Assembly (NCBI GenBank): GCA_947630605.1
Contig: CANRIO010000006.1
Coordinates: 1 to 40,663 of the forward strand
Direction: 5' to 3'
Source: an uncultured Clostridia bacterium
Lineage (GTDB): Bacteria > Bacillota > Clostridia > Christensenellales > Borkfalkiaceae
DNA: 40,663 nucleotides
Within the stretch, counting starts at the first letter, position 1; every line of letters begins with the position of its first letter. A program made the position numbers and the translations under genes. This document shows positions 1-8,661 of this stretch, one piece after another. Below the pieces are notes generated by a model. It saw only the letters and a program-made list of their open reading frames with translations, was not told the DNA's origin and made no database searches.

Positions 1-900
1 CGGGAAGTCAAAGAGTACGAGCGACCGCTCTCCTATAACACGGTTCGCCGTATCCTTTCCAACCGAAAATATATCGGGGAATACAAATTCAGAGATATTG
101 TTATCCCGAACGGCGTTCCCGCCATTGTGGATCAAGAAATCTTCGATAAGGTTCAGCGGCGTTTGGAGATGAACAGGAAAGCGCCCGCCAAGCACAAAGC
201 GGAAGATGACTATTTGCTCACGACACACCTCTTTTGCGGAAAGTGCGGCGGGATGATGGTCGGAGAGTGCGGCACGAGCCATACGGCAAAAACGCACCGT
301 TACTACAAGTGCGCCAACCAAAAGCGGAAGCACAACTGCGACAAAAAGACCGTCAAGAAAGAGTACATAGAAAACGAAGTCATAAAAGCCGTAATGGAAA
401 AAATTATGGACGACGCTCTTATGGACGAACTTTCGGAGAGGCTCTATGCGCTCCAACTTTCGGAAGATACGGCTATTCCACAACTGAAAGAACAGCTTGA
501 AAAGGTAGAAAACGGCATTGAGAATATGCTCAACGCCATACAGCAAGGTATCATTCTCGAATCGACGAAAAAGCGTCTTTCCGACTTGGAAGAACAGAAA
601 AAGACTTTGGAACTCGAACTTATTCAAGAGCAAATAAAAAAGCCCTTCCTTACGAAAGAGCAGATTTTGTACGGGATAACAAGGTTCCGAACGCTCGATC
701 TGAATACCCAAGAAGGCAGACAGCGCCTGATAGATACGTTTGTGAACGCAATTTACCTCTACGACGATTATGCTCTCATCACTTGCAACTACAAGGACGG
801 AACAATTCGAATCTCGTTAGAGGAAATCGAGCGTTCGGATTTGTTATCAAATGGTGTACCAAATGCCCGCCCAAGCCGCTTGGCTTTGGCGGGCATTTGA
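1..900 (+). CDS. Large serine recombinase, C-terminal part (5' end outside window)
   Basis: Reading frame 1 is open from the first base, so the catalytic N-terminal domain lies left of the window. What is visible is the end of the 'recombinase' DNA-binding domain (LSYNTVRRILSNRKYIGEY, encoded at about 28-90), then a zinc ribbon (CGKCGG ... YYKCANQ ... C, about 235-345), then a long coiled-coil stretch rich in E, K and L and a C-terminal beta segment. This order is that of large serine integrases/transposases that move prophages, ICEs and SCC-like elements. The last codons run into a perfect hairpin (861-898), so the tail (NARPSRLALAGI) may be encoded by terminator or attachment-site DNA. It is separated from the minus-strand prophage by bacterial genes and more likely belongs to an element lying to the left. 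Confidence 0.9.
   Translation, partial: REVKEYERPLSYNTVRRILSNRKYIGEYKFRDIVIPNGVPAIVDQEIFDKVQRRLEMNRKAPAKHKAEDDYLLTTHLFCGKCGGMMVGECGTSHTAKTHRYYKCANQKRKHNCDKKTVKKEYIENEVIKAVMEKIMDDALMDELSERLYALQLSEDTAIPQLKEQLEKVENGIENMLNAIQQGIILESTKKRLSDLEEQKKTLELELIQEQIKKPFLTKEQILYGITRFRTLDLNTQEGRQRLIDTFVNAIYLYDDYALITCNYKDGTIRISLEEIERSDLLSNGVPNARPSRLALAGI
861..898 (+). terminator. Terminator-like hairpin overlapping the recombinase stop
   Basis: Inverted repeat AAATGCCCGCC (861-871) / GGCGGGCATTT (888-898) with inner AAGCC/GGCTT. The stem contains the last codons of the recombinase and is followed by ATTTGATTTT. It can act as a terminator in either direction. Confidence 0.6.
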
Positions 901-1090
901 TTTTGACGAGGAAGCGAACCTATCGGGTTCGCCCCGCCCGCACGTTCTATTCGCCGTCGAAGGGCGGCACGAGCGTTCCGCTTAAGCCGTTCTAAAACGT
1001 CATGTTCATAACGCGAAGTATTCCCGTCGGGAGTACCACAAAAGCCTCGCGCCATTTTGGGCACGAGGCTTTTATAGTGCCAATGAGACA
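901..1090. other. Intergenic region between recombinase and ligD
   Basis: No gene seen. It holds a 7-bp hairpin (GCGAACC / GGTTCGC) at about 913-931 and a second hairpin with arms AAAAGCCTCG (1040-1049) and CGAGGCTTTT (1064-1073), which fits as the terminator of the leftward ligD gene. Because it lies immediately 3' of a serine recombinase it is also where an attachment site would be expected, but no att core can be recognised without the other end. Confidence 0.5.
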
Positions 1091-3496
1091 TCAACTGTGC
1101 TTATGCGTGAAAGATCTCTTTGTGAGGCGTTGGGAGGATTTGACGCGGAAAAAATCTTCCCAAGGGTCGGGAGCGGCGAGGCGGCGGGAGATGTTCTTCA
1201 AGGTGAAAGATGCGGGCGAAACGCGGGAAAGCTCCTCCCATGCGATGGGCACAGAGACGGGTGCGCCCGCCCTCGCGCGGACGCTGTAGGGGGCGACATA
1301 GGTGGACCCGACCGTGTTGCGCCGCCAATCGATAAAGATCTTTCCGACACGTGCTGTCTTGGACATGGTAGCGGTGTAACGCGTTGGATAGGCATTTTCG
1401 AGGAGCGAGGCGACCTCTTTTGCGAAGGCGGCGAAGTGTTCCCCGTCCGTCCCCCTTTGGAAGGGGACGACGATGTGATAGCCCTTGCCGCCGCTCGTCT
1501 TTAAGAAGCTTTCAAGCCCGAGCGCGTCGAGGACTTCCTTGACATCCCGCGCTCCCCGCCTTACAGCGGCAAGAGAAAGTCCTTCGTCGGGGTCGAGGTC
1601 GAACACCATGACGTCCGGCTTTTCGGGCGAGGCGATCTTCACGCCCCAGACGTGAAATTCCACGGCATTGTATTGCGCAAGAGATAAGATCCCGTTTGAG
1701 TCTTTGAGGTAAAAGTATTCCTCTTCGCCGCTCCCGAACTTTCCGATCCCCGCAAAGTCTCCCTCGAGATGACGGCGGAAGAAGCTCTCCCCCGCGATCC
1801 CGTTCGGACAGCACACGACGCTCAAAGGGCGCCCTTTGACATATGGCAACATCCGTGTGGAGGCCGAAGCATAGTACTCTGCAAGTTCCCCCTTCGTGAT
1901 ATTCTCCCGCGGAAACATCACTTTTTCGGGATGTGTGACGAAATTTCCCCATACCATGTCCGAGGAAGCGCCTCTTGATTTGCATTCCTTCGGCTTCTCC
2001 GCAACGATTTCTTTTGCCCTCTTATCCACCCTTATCCCGATAAAACTTGCCTGCCGCAGAAGGCCCGCATCCGTCATTTCGGCAAAGTTCAGCTGCACGG
2101 CGAGCACGGGCTTCACCCATACCGCCTCACGTGCGGCCCCCTTCGGCACCTCAAAAAACGGCGTCCTCTCTCGCTCAATTTTATGAAGTGCCCCTGCGAG
2201 TTCGCGGCGGTCCTCTTCGGAGAATCCCGTCCCCACGCGCCCCGCATAAATCAGTTTCTTCCCCTCGAAATATCCCACGAGCAACGCTTTCAGCGTCCCC
2301 GCGCTCGTGACGCTGTACCCGCCCACGACAAATTCCTGCGACTTTCTGAACTTAATTTTCAGCCAATCGCCGCACTTCCCCGCCGTATAGGGGGCGTCTT
2401 TCCTCTTTGCAATTATCCCCTCCGCGCCCCTCTCCTTGAGAATTTCCAGCTCCCTTTTTGTCGGCCTTTTGGTGTGCGCACTGTACTTCAGCCCATCGGG
2501 CGCTTCTTTCAGAAGGCCCTCGAGAAGCTCCTTCCGCCTATGGAGCGGGAGGGGCCGCAGGTCCTCCCCGTCGAGGGCGAGGAGGTCGAAGAGCACATAC
2601 ACAAGCCCCTCCCCGCGCCCGGAGCGCGCATAGCGCCGCAACGCGCCGAAGTCGGCAAGGCCGTCCTTTTTGGCGACGATCATCTCCCCGTCCAAAACGG
2701 CGGCCCGCTCGCCAAGCAGTTTTTCAATTTTTTCTGCCGCAGGGGAATAGATCTTCGTAAGCTCGTTCCCCCTTCTCGAGAAGAGCTTCGCTTCTCCCCC
2801 TTCGACAAAGGCAAGCACGCGGTCTCCGTCGTATTTGAGCTCATACACCCACCCCATGTCCGAAGGAAGTCCTTCGGAAAGCTCGGCGAGCATCACTTTC
2901 GCCTCCGAAAAAGGATTGGATCTGTATGCCGAGCCGATCTCCGCAAACGTCCTTCCAGAGCGCAGAGAGCGGGAAAATTTTCCGATCCCCGCAGTGGGCC
3001 TTGCGAAGGCGTCCTTCTCCTTGATGAGAAGCCACGGTTCTCCCCGCTCCTCCCCCTTCATGCGGACGAGTGCCCAATCCCCCTTGAGCCGCTCGCCGAA
3101 CAGGGTAAATTTGAGCGAGCCGTTTTCAAGCCCCCTTTCGGGATCTGTCTTCGGCAGCCACTCGCCCTCGTCCCACAGCATCACCGTCCCGCCGCCGTAC
3201 TCCCCCTTCGGGATGCTTCCCTCGAATAACATGTAATCGAGCGGATGGTCCTCGACGTGCATCGCGAGCCGTTTGTCCTTTGTATTATAGGAGGGCCCCT
3301 TGGGGATCGCCCAACTTGCCGCAACGCCCCCGATCTCGAGGCGAAGATCGAAGTGGTCGCTCCTCGCCCGATGGTGCTGGACGCAGAACTTCAGTCCCTT
3401 TCGATCTCTCTTCCCGATGCTCCCGCGCGGTTCCCTCGTGACGGAGAAATCCCGCTTCATGCGATATTTTTTTAATTTTTTCTCTTCCATGCACAT
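1091..3496 (-). CDS. ligD: ATP-dependent DNA ligase D (multidomain NHEJ ligase)
   Basis: 801 aa in the order phosphoesterase - ligase - polymerase, the order of Pseudomonas LigD rather than the LIG-POL form of Bacillus. The N-terminal third has the 3'-phosphoesterase signature (HHRARSDHFDLRLE, SIPKGEYGGGTV). The ligase centre has the adenylation motif YELKYDGDRV with the nucleotidyl-accepting Lys, then the OB-fold segment ending in AGRVGTGF. The C-terminal third is an archaeo-eukaryotic primase-like polymerase (VTHPEKVMFP, FDLDPDEG with the metal-binding DxD, TSGGKGYHIVVP). With Ku it repairs double-strand breaks by end joining. The start may be 3496 or the ATG two codons on (3490); neither has a good Shine-Dalgarno. 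It is divergent from ku with only about 30 bp between starts, so promoters must overlap coding sequence. Confidence 0.95.
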   Translation of the reverse strand: MCMEEKKLKKYRMKRDFSVTREPRGSIGKRDRKGLKFCVQHHRARSDHFDLRLEIGGVAASWAIPKGPSYNTKDKRLAMHVEDHPLDYMLFEGSIPKGEYGGGTVMLWDEGEWLPKTDPERGLENGSLKFTLFGERLKGDWALVRMKGEERGEPWLLIKEKDAFARPTAGIGKFSRSLRSGRTFAEIGSAYRSNPFSEAKVMLAELSEGLPSDMGWVYELKYDGDRVLAFVEGGEAKLFSRRGNELTKIYSPAAEKIEKLLGERAAVLDGEMIVAKKDGLADFGALRRYARSGRGEGLVYVLFDLLALDGEDLRPLPLHRRKELLEGLLKEAPDGLKYSAHTKRPTKRELEILKERGAEGIIAKRKDAPYTAGKCGDWLKIKFRKSQEFVVGGYSVTSAGTLKALLVGYFEGKKLIYAGRVGTGFSEEDRRELAGALHKIERERTPFFEVPKGAAREAVWVKPVLAVQLNFAEMTDAGLLRQASFIGIRVDKRAKEIVAEKPKECKSRGASSDMVWGNFVTHPEKVMFPRENITKGELAEYYASASTRMLPYVKGRPLSVVCCPNGIAGESFFRRHLEGDFAGIGKFGSGEEEYFYLKDSNGILSLAQYNAVEFHVWGVKIASPEKPDVMVFDLDPDEGLSLAAVRRGARDVKEVLDALGLESFLKTSGGKGYHIVVPFQRGTDGEHFAAFAKEVASLLENAYPTRYTATMSKTARVGKIFIDWRRNTVGSTYVAPYSVRARAGAPVSVPIAWEELSRVSPASFTLKNISRRLAAPDPWEDFFRVKSSQRLTKRSFTHKHS

Positions 3497-3527
3497 AGAA
3501 TGCGGAAAAATTGTCGATCAATGCAAT

Positions 3528-4343
3528 ATGGCAGTCATGCAAAAGAGCGCGATCTCATTCGGACTTGTCTACATCCCCGTCAGCCTTCACACGGCTACAA
3601 CGGACAGCGACATCTCCTTCAACCAACTTCACAAGGCGGATAAATCGCGCATCCGCTACAAGAAAGTGTGCGCCCACTGCGGAAAGGAAGTGGGGCCACA
3701 AGACATCGTCCGAGGATTCGAATATGCGAAGGACCGCTACGTCATCGTCACCGACGAGGAGATCGAGCGCATCAAGACGGAGAAGGACCGCACGATTGCG
3801 ATCGAGAGCTTCGTCTCCCTCGACGAGATCAGCCCCGTCTATTACGATAAGTCCTACCACGTCCTCCCCCAAAAGGGCGGCGGGAAGGCGTTGGAACTTC
3901 TGCGCCTTGCGATGCTCGAAAAGAAGAAGGCCGCCCTCGGAAGGACGGTGATGGGCAATTCGGAGAAGCTCCTCCTCATCATTCCGCGCCGGGACGGCCT
4001 GCTCATCGAGACGCTCCTCTTTTTCGAGGAGGTAAAAGATCTCCCCGTCGACTACGAAAAACCCGCCCCCTCCCCGGCCGAACTCGGCATGGCGGCGACC
4101 CTCATCGAGAGCATGGAGGCCCCCTTCTCCCCCGAAAAGTACAAGGATGAATTTCAGGAGAAGCTCAAAGCGCTCATCGCGGACAAGATCGCGGGAAGGG
4201 AGATCGTCGAGGCGAAGGAGGAACATGTCGGCAAGGCCCTCGACCTCATGGAGGCATTGAAGGCGAGCGTCAAACATATCGGCGAGAAGAAGGGGCAAAA
4301 GGCGGTGCGCACGCGCACTGCAAGCAGAAAGAAAGAGGCATAG
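3528..4343 (+). CDS. ku: Non-homologous end joining protein Ku
   Basis: About 271 aa, the usual length of bacterial Ku. It starts MAVMQKSAISFGLVYIPVSL, the standard beta-barrel N-terminus, and continues with KVCAHCGKEV and a conserved core (EEIERIKTEKDRTIAIESFV, YYDKSYHVLPQKGG). The C-terminal extension is lysine/arginine-rich, typical for DNA and LigD binding. Ku homodimers thread onto broken ends and recruit LigD. The frame is open further upstream but the family start is at 3528 or 3537. No strong ribosome site is visible, so the start is set by homology. Its partner ligD is divergently transcribed next door. Confidence 0.93.
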   Translation: MAVMQKSAISFGLVYIPVSLHTATTDSDISFNQLHKADKSRIRYKKVCAHCGKEVGPQDIVRGFEYAKDRYVIVTDEEIERIKTEKDRTIAIESFVSLDEISPVYYDKSYHVLPQKGGGKALELLRLAMLEKKKAALGRTVMGNSEKLLLIIPRRDGLLIETLLFFEEVKDLPVDYEKPAPSPAELGMAATLIESMEAPFSPEKYKDEFQEKLKALIADKIAGREIVEAKEEHVGKALDLMEALKASVKHIGEKKGQKAVRTRTASRKKEA

Positions 4344-4419
4344 AAAAACTTTTTCGGCGGCATGGCACAGTGTCGCCCTTTTCACACACTTTTCATCTCG
4401 CGGAGAATGCACTTCCCCC

Positions 4420-4448
4420 TTGCAAAATTTGCCTCAATATGTTATAAT
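4420..4448 (+). promoter_or_regulatory. Sigma-70-type promoter of the CotH lipoprotein gene
   Basis: -35 TTGCAA (4420-4425), 17-bp spacer, -10 TATAAT (4443-4448), followed by a GGGGGA ribosome site and ATG at 4469. The leader is very short (about 14 nt). Confidence 0.75.
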
Positions 4449-4468
4449 GAAAAATAGGGGGAAAGTAT

Positions 4469-6895
4469 ATGAAGAAGTTCTTATCGACGATGCTCGCCCT
4501 TGCGCTCTGCATCCCGCTTGCGGCTTGCGGCACGGGCGCAGGCAATCATAACGGCGGCTCGGGGGATGATAACAAGGATCACTCCCACAACTTTACATGG
4601 ACGGGGAACGACACCGAACATTGGATGGCGTGCAGTGGTTGCACGGAGACGAAGGACCGCGGCGTGCACATCGACGCCAATGCGGACGCCGTCTGCGATA
4701 TCTGCGAAAGACCCGTTATCATACACCCCGATGACGGACATGGTGGCCCCGAAGAGGGTGAAGACGACGATAACGAGGATGTTCAGGACCCCGTCGACCA
4801 CCCCGCCGCCGAGGGTCAGGACGCGAAGAATTACTTTCTCGTCGGCACGCTCGGCGCCTTCGGCATGAATTGGCAACAGGAGTATTGGGAAGATCTCAAA
4901 TTTGCCCGCGCCGAGGATACGGACGAGAACGGCCTCACCGTCTTTACCAAGATCGTCGACTTTCGTGAGGGGGACAAATTCAAGGTCGTCAACGATAAAA
5001 ATGCCTCCGTTCCCGAAGTAAATTCCGATTCCCTTTTATATTACGAAGGTTCCTTCGACTACTCCTTTGTAAGGGGCGGCAACGCCGCAACGAACTTTGT
5101 GGCGTCGACGGGCTCGGGCAGGAGCATCGTCCTCCTTGCCGGACATGCGGGAAAATACAAAGTGACCCTTCACACCCATCCCGAGGACGGCACACAGAGC
5201 TTCCTTACGATCGACTTTGTCGGCCAGAGCGAGGGAACTCCGCACACGCACTCCTTCTCCGAGGAATGGTCGACCGATCCCGCCTTCCACTGGCATGCGG
5301 CGACTTGCGGGCATACCATGTCCAAGGATAAGGCAAAGCATGACTTCTCCGATGGCCTGTGCACGGTGTGCGGGTACGGCAATCCGCCCAAGGAAGACGA
5401 TCCCGTCGAGGGCGGCGGAGATGAAGGCGGCGATATCGGCGATGTGGGCGACTTCGAGTTCGGCGACGACATCAGCTACCAGAACAAAGCATTCTATAAC
5501 GACTACACGGAGGAGGACAAGGAGCTCTATTACACCCTTTGGAAGGAGACCACTTCCGTGGGCATCAAGGTGGACATCACCCCCGAGGAGCTCTACAAGC
5601 TCAACGATCAGGCGAGGGGCTCGCTCGAAGTGCAGGAGACGTACAGAAAGTGCAACCTCACCATCACCGTGAACGGCAAGGACTACTACTATGATGAAGT
5701 GGGCATCCGCATGCGCGGCAACACTTCCCGCACGGAATTCTGCGACCAAAACGGAAATATCTACAACTTCGTCCACTTCCGCTTCTCCCTCTCCGAGACC
5801 TTCGACGGCGACGAATATTCGGCAGGATCTTGGGGGGAAGGGCTCTACCACGATTGGTCAAACGACCCCGAAGGCAGGGCGAAAAGAAAGGACCGCGCCT
5901 TCGCCACCATGGAGAAGTTCTACTATAAGTGGAACAAGAATTACGACCAGACCTACATCCGCGAAGTATACACCAACCGCATGTTCCAGGCCTACGGCAT
6001 CCTCGCCCCGCATATCACCCTCACCCAGCTATCCGTCATGCAGAACGGCAGCATGGAGAGCCTCGGCGTGGGCAACCTCTACGAGACCATCGACAAAGCG
6101 TTCATCAAGCGCAACTTCGACAAGGCGAACAAGGGCGGCGACCTCTATAAATGTTCCTATTTGGGCATGGGTCCCGCCGATCTCAGGAGCATAGACGGCG
6201 CAGGGCTCTACGACGGCTGCACCTACGAACTCAAGACAAACGACGACCCCGAGGACTTCAACAACCACAAGTATCTGAAAGCGTTCGTCGACATGCTTGC
6301 AAGCGATGATGCGACCTTCATGCAAAAGCTCGAGAGCATGATCGACATGGACTATTTCGCCCGCTTCGAGGCGGTGAACTACCTCGTCGGCAACCCCGAC
6401 TGCATCCGCAACAACGCGAACAACTACTATCTCTACTTCACGCCCGCGGGCAAGGCCTACCTCATCCCCTATGACTACGACCGCTGTTTCGGCATCAATA
6501 TGGATTGGAACCCTTGGGACGGCATGGTGCGCGCCGACCCCTACACGGTGGACACCCCCAACGGCGGGTGCAACAATCCCCTCTACACGCGTACGATCTT
6601 AGAGGGCGGCATCAAGAAGTATCAGACGATGTATCAGGGCTGGCTCAAGAAGATTTTGGAAGGAGATTGGTTCACCTACGCCAACTTCAAACCCATCTAT
6701 GAAAATTATAAAAAGACGTACAGCGGCCTCACACAGCCCTCGAATAAATTGAGGCTTGAGCGAGTGGACACCTCCCGCTTCTATTTCAGCGAGAACGGAA
6801 CGAAGGACTACGGAAGCACTTGGGAGAACATCTCCATGCAGGACTACCTGACGGAAAAGCGCAAGACCGCGCTTGCACGCATCGACAAAATATAA
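4469..6895 (+). CDS. CotH-family secreted lipoprotein
   Basis: 808 aa. The signal peptide ends in a lipobox (LAAC at about residues 17-20), so it is anchored outside the membrane. Next come acidic, His/Cys-rich segments (HSHNFTWTG..EHWMAC, later HTHSFSEEWSTDPAFHWHA and CTVCGYG), a motif family common in Clostridia surface proteins, and between them a beta-rich module (YFLVGTLGAFGMNW...) that could be a carbohydrate-binding domain. The C-terminal 450 residues are a CotH kinase-like domain: GIRMRGNTS, NYLVGNPDCIRNNANN and the catalytic-type PYDYDRCFG. CotH proteins phosphorylate secreted or spore-coat partners; the substrate here is unknown. It has its own promoter and a terminator shared with the convergent HxlR gene. 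Confidence 0.85.
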   Translation: MKKFLSTMLALALCIPLAACGTGAGNHNGGSGDDNKDHSHNFTWTGNDTEHWMACSGCTETKDRGVHIDANADAVCDICERPVIIHPDDGHGGPEEGEDDDNEDVQDPVDHPAAEGQDAKNYFLVGTLGAFGMNWQQEYWEDLKFARAEDTDENGLTVFTKIVDFREGDKFKVVNDKNASVPEVNSDSLLYYEGSFDYSFVRGGNAATNFVASTGSGRSIVLLAGHAGKYKVTLHTHPEDGTQSFLTIDFVGQSEGTPHTHSFSEEWSTDPAFHWHAATCGHTMSKDKAKHDFSDGLCTVCGYGNPPKEDDPVEGGGDEGGDIGDVGDFEFGDDISYQNKAFYNDYTEEDKELYYTLWKETTSVGIKVDITPEELYKLNDQARGSLEVQETYRKCNLTITVNGKDYYYDEVGIRMRGNTSRTEFCDQNGNIYNFVHFRFSLSETFDGDEYSAGSWGEGLYHDWSNDPEGRAKRKDRAFATMEKFYYKWNKNYDQTYIREVYTNRMFQAYGILAPHITLTQLSVMQNGSMESLGVGNLYETIDKAFIKRNFDKANKGGDLYKCSYLGMGPADLRSIDGAGLYDGCTYELKTNDDPEDFNNHKYLKAFVDMLASDDATFMQKLESMIDMDYFARFEAVNYLVGNPDCIRNNANNYYLYFTPAGKAYLIPYDYDRCFGINMDWNPWDGMVRADPYTVDTPNGGCNNPLYTRTILEGGIKKYQTMYQGWLKKILEGDWFTYANFKPIYENYKKTYSGLTQPSNKLRLERVDTSRFYFSENGTKDYGSTWENISMQDYLTEKRKTALARIDKI

Positions 6896-6906
6896 GCCTT
6901 CAAGCG

Positions 6907-6947
6907 ACAAAACAGCGGCCGCGTTCATTCGCAGCCGCTGTTTTTGT
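6907..6947. terminator. Bidirectional terminator between CotH and HxlR genes
   Basis: Stem ACAGCGGC (6912-6919) / GCCGCTGT (6934-6941), with A-rich and T-rich flanks giving a T5 tail on the plus strand and an AAAAC flank on the other. It overlaps the last codons of the HxlR gene, which end at 6925. Confidence 0.75.
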
Positions 6948-7257
6948 ACTCCGTTCCCCACTCCGCCATCGCATCGATGATGGGACGGAGCGAATTGCCG
7001 AGCGGAGAGAGCGAATACTCCACCCTCGGCGGCACTTCGGCGAAGACCTCTCTTTCGATCAATCCGTCCTTTTCGAGTGCGCGAAGGTTATCCGTGAGAA
7101 CTTTTTTGCTGATCGCGGGGAGCGTCTTGATAAAATCACTGAAACGCTGTTTGCCGTTGTAGACCAGATTTCTGATCATCAAAAGTTTCCACTTGTTGCC
7201 GATGAGCTGGATGGTCGTCGCAACGGGGCACTCGGGCAGTTCTTCCTTCGTCAACAT
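6925..7257 (-). CDS. HxlR-family winged-helix regulator
   Basis: 110 aa, the normal family size. N-terminal ECPVATTIQLIGNKWKLLMI carries the conserved Cys-Pro (C10) and the GxKW of HxlR/MarR-like factors; the recognition region is ISKKVLTDNLRALEKDGLI and the wing is VPPRVEYSLSPLG. Such proteins are dimeric redox- or electrophile-sensing regulators, usually of the divergent gene. Here that gene is the cupin at 7457, so repression of the cupin and of itself is likely. It has a ribosome site of six G's and a strong promoter (7289-7318). Confidence 0.9.
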   Translation of the reverse strand: MLTKEELPECPVATTIQLIGNKWKLLMIRNLVYNGKQRFSDFIKTLPAISKKVLTDNLRALEKDGLIEREVFAEVPPRVEYSLSPLGNSLRPIIDAMAEWGTEYKNSGCE

Positions 7258-7288
7258 GAACTTTTCCCCCCTTTTGAAATTTGCCCTG

Positions 7289-7318
7289 ATTATAGCACAA
7301 ACGGGAAATACTTGTCAA
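7289..7318 (-). promoter_or_regulatory. Promoter of the HxlR gene
   Basis: On the minus strand, TTGACA (7318-7313), 18-bp spacer, TATAAT (7294-7289). This is a near-consensus sigma-70 promoter about 30 bp upstream of the start codon. Confidence 0.8.
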
Positions 7319-7348
7319 TGGTTCAGATAAAAAACTTAGTAACGAATT

Positions 7349-7363
7349 TATTATCTGATAATA
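7349..7363. promoter_or_regulatory. Palindrome, possible HxlR operator
   Basis: Perfect 15-bp palindrome TATTATC-T-GATAATA between the two divergent promoters, 15 bp upstream of the cupin -35. Position and symmetry suit a dimeric winged-helix regulator. A related half-site (TTATCTGAA read on the minus strand) lies near 7322-7330. Confidence 0.5.
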
Positions 7364-7377
7364 GAAATGTAACATTC

Positions 7378-7406
7378 TTGCTTTTCTTCTTTGCATCTGC
7401 TATGAT
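7378..7406 (+). promoter_or_regulatory. Promoter of the cupin gene
   Basis: -35 TTGCTT (7378-7383), 17-bp spacer, -10 TATGAT (7401-7406). The ribosome site GGAGGAAC is just upstream of the ATG at 7457. Confidence 0.7.
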
Positions 7407-7456
7407 GGTCCTGCGGTCGGAAAGACCGGGAGTATCAATTGTTTCGGAGGAACATC

Positions 7457-7810
7457 ATGGCAAATTTTGAGAAAACAAGTGTAAAAGAGGGAACACGGAC
7501 GGAGCTGCACGACGCCTTGCATCTCACGGGTGCGGAGGTGAGCATCAACACCCTTCCCGCGGGAGCGAGCGTGCCCTTCGTGCATGCACACAAGCAGAAC
7601 GAAGAAATCTACGGCGTGCTCTCGGGCGCGGGGAAAGCGGAGATCGACGGGGAGTGCGTCGCCCTCGCAGCGGGCGATTGGCTGCGCATCTCTCCCGCGG
7701 CGAAGCGCAGATTTTTTGCGGCGGAAAACGGCTCCATTACCTATGTCTGCATTCAGGTGAAGGAGGGATCGCTCGGAGCCTTCACGGCCGCAGACGCCGT
7801 CATCGGATAA
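7457..7810 (+). CDS. Small single-domain cupin protein
   Basis: 117 aa, starting at MANFEKT, where GGAGGAACATC gives correct spacing; an in-frame ATG at 7439 lacks one. Cupin motif 1 is HAHKQNEEIYGVLSGAGKAEIDG, with His, His and Glu as likely metal ligands. The second motif (GDWLRISPAAKRRFFA) has no clear His, so metal binding may rely on motif 1. The enzyme or sensor role is unknown. It faces the HxlR regulator and is probably controlled by it. Confidence 0.85.
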   Translation: MANFEKTSVKEGTRTELHDALHLTGAEVSINTLPAGASVPFVHAHKQNEEIYGVLSGAGKAEIDGECVALAAGDWLRISPAAKRRFFAAENGSITYVCIQVKEGSLGAFTAADAVIG

Positions 7811-7841
7811 GCGGAAAAAACCATCTTTGACGCAAAACGAC

Positions 7842-7866
7842 GGGGGCATGTCCGCAACATGCCCCC
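7842..7866 (+). terminator. Hairpin between cupin and macrodomain genes
   Basis: 10-bp stem GGGGGCATGT (7842-7851) / ACATGCCCCC (7857-7866) with a CCGCA loop, ending 18 bp before the macrodomain ATG. There is no T run, so it could be a weak terminator or an RNA stability element for the next gene. Confidence 0.45.
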
Positions 7867-7884
7867 CATAATTTAACGGTAGAT

Positions 7885-8661
7885 ATGGATCAGAAACAAA
7901 AACGCAAATTTCTCATCGGGTATCTCCTCGCCGAGCAAAATGCGCGGGCGGAAATTCCCGACGACGAATATTCGCAAAAGAGTCTCTTGCGCGCGCTTTT
8001 CAACGTGCGGAAGCCTCAAAAGGCGGGCGAAGATTTTTTGCGCGTGCAGGACGAATATCTCTCGGAAGAGTTGCGGCTCAAAGGCATCACGGACATTGCC
8101 GACCTTTCGCCCATTCAGCCCGACATCTACCTTTGGCAAGGCGACATAACTACGCTATGTTGCGACGGCATCGTCAACGCCGCCAACTCCCAAATGCTCG
8201 GCTGTTTTTGCCCAAACCACGGCTGTATCGACAATGCCATCCACACCTTTGCGGGCGTCGAGCTTCGGCAGGCGTGCGCGGATATTATGAAATCGCAGGG
8301 ACACGATGAACCTACGGGCGAGGCGAAGATCACTCACGCCTATAATTTACCCTGTAAATACATTCTGCACACGGTCGGCCCCATTGTCTATGGAAAGCTC
8401 GCCGAAAAGCACGAGCGGCTCCTCGAAAGCTGTTACCGCTCCTGCCTCGCTCTTGCCGATAAAAACGGGCTCGAAAGCCTTGCCTTTTGCTGTATCTCTA
8501 CGGGTGAATTTCACTTTCCGAACGAGCGTGCCGCCGAGATCGCCGTTCGTTCGGTGCAGAATTATAAGCGGGAAACGGGAAGTAAAATCAAGGTGATTTT
8601 CAATGTATTTAAGGAGCAAGACCATGAGATCTATGCAAGACTTCTCGGCGCAAATGAGTAG
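7885..8661 (+). CDS. Zinc-type macrodomain protein (ADP-ribosyl hydrolase)
   Basis: 258 aa. An N-terminal helical segment of about 85 residues precedes the macrodomain: WQGDITTLCCDGIVNAANSQ (ADP-ribose binding and the catalytic-loop Asn), GCFCPNHGCIDNAIHTFAG (Cys/His cluster matching the zinc-macrodomain subclass), YILHTVGP, and CISTGEFHFPNERAA (diphosphate loop). Zinc macrodomains of this class remove ADP-ribose put on by the neighbouring class M sirtuin in Staphylococcus and Streptococcus. The following sirtuin gene overlaps it by 38 bp, which fits co-translation. The lipoate-carrier partners usual for that operon (GcvH-L, LplA2) are absent here. Confidence 0.9.
   Translation: MDQKQKRKFLIGYLLAEQNARAEIPDDEYSQKSLLRALFNVRKPQKAGEDFLRVQDEYLSEELRLKGITDIADLSPIQPDIYLWQGDITTLCCDGIVNAANSQMLGCFCPNHGCIDNAIHTFAGVELRQACADIMKSQGHDEPTGEAKITHAYNLPCKYILHTVGPIVYGKLAEKHERLLESCYRSCLALADKNGLESLAFCCISTGEFHFPNERAAEIAVRSVQNYKRETGSKIKVIFNVFKEQDHEIYARLLGANE

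Noticed and set aside
1-900. Integrase of the prophage at 12-40 kb
   Set aside because: Eleven kb of bacterial genes lie between; a serine recombinase at the far left more likely ends another element.
2183-3229. 348-aa plus-strand frame inside ligD
   Set aside because: Antisense of a GC-rich gene with clear conserved domains on the minus strand.
3555-4412. 285-aa minus-strand frame over ku
   Set aside because: Antisense shadow; Ku motifs on the plus strand are unambiguous.
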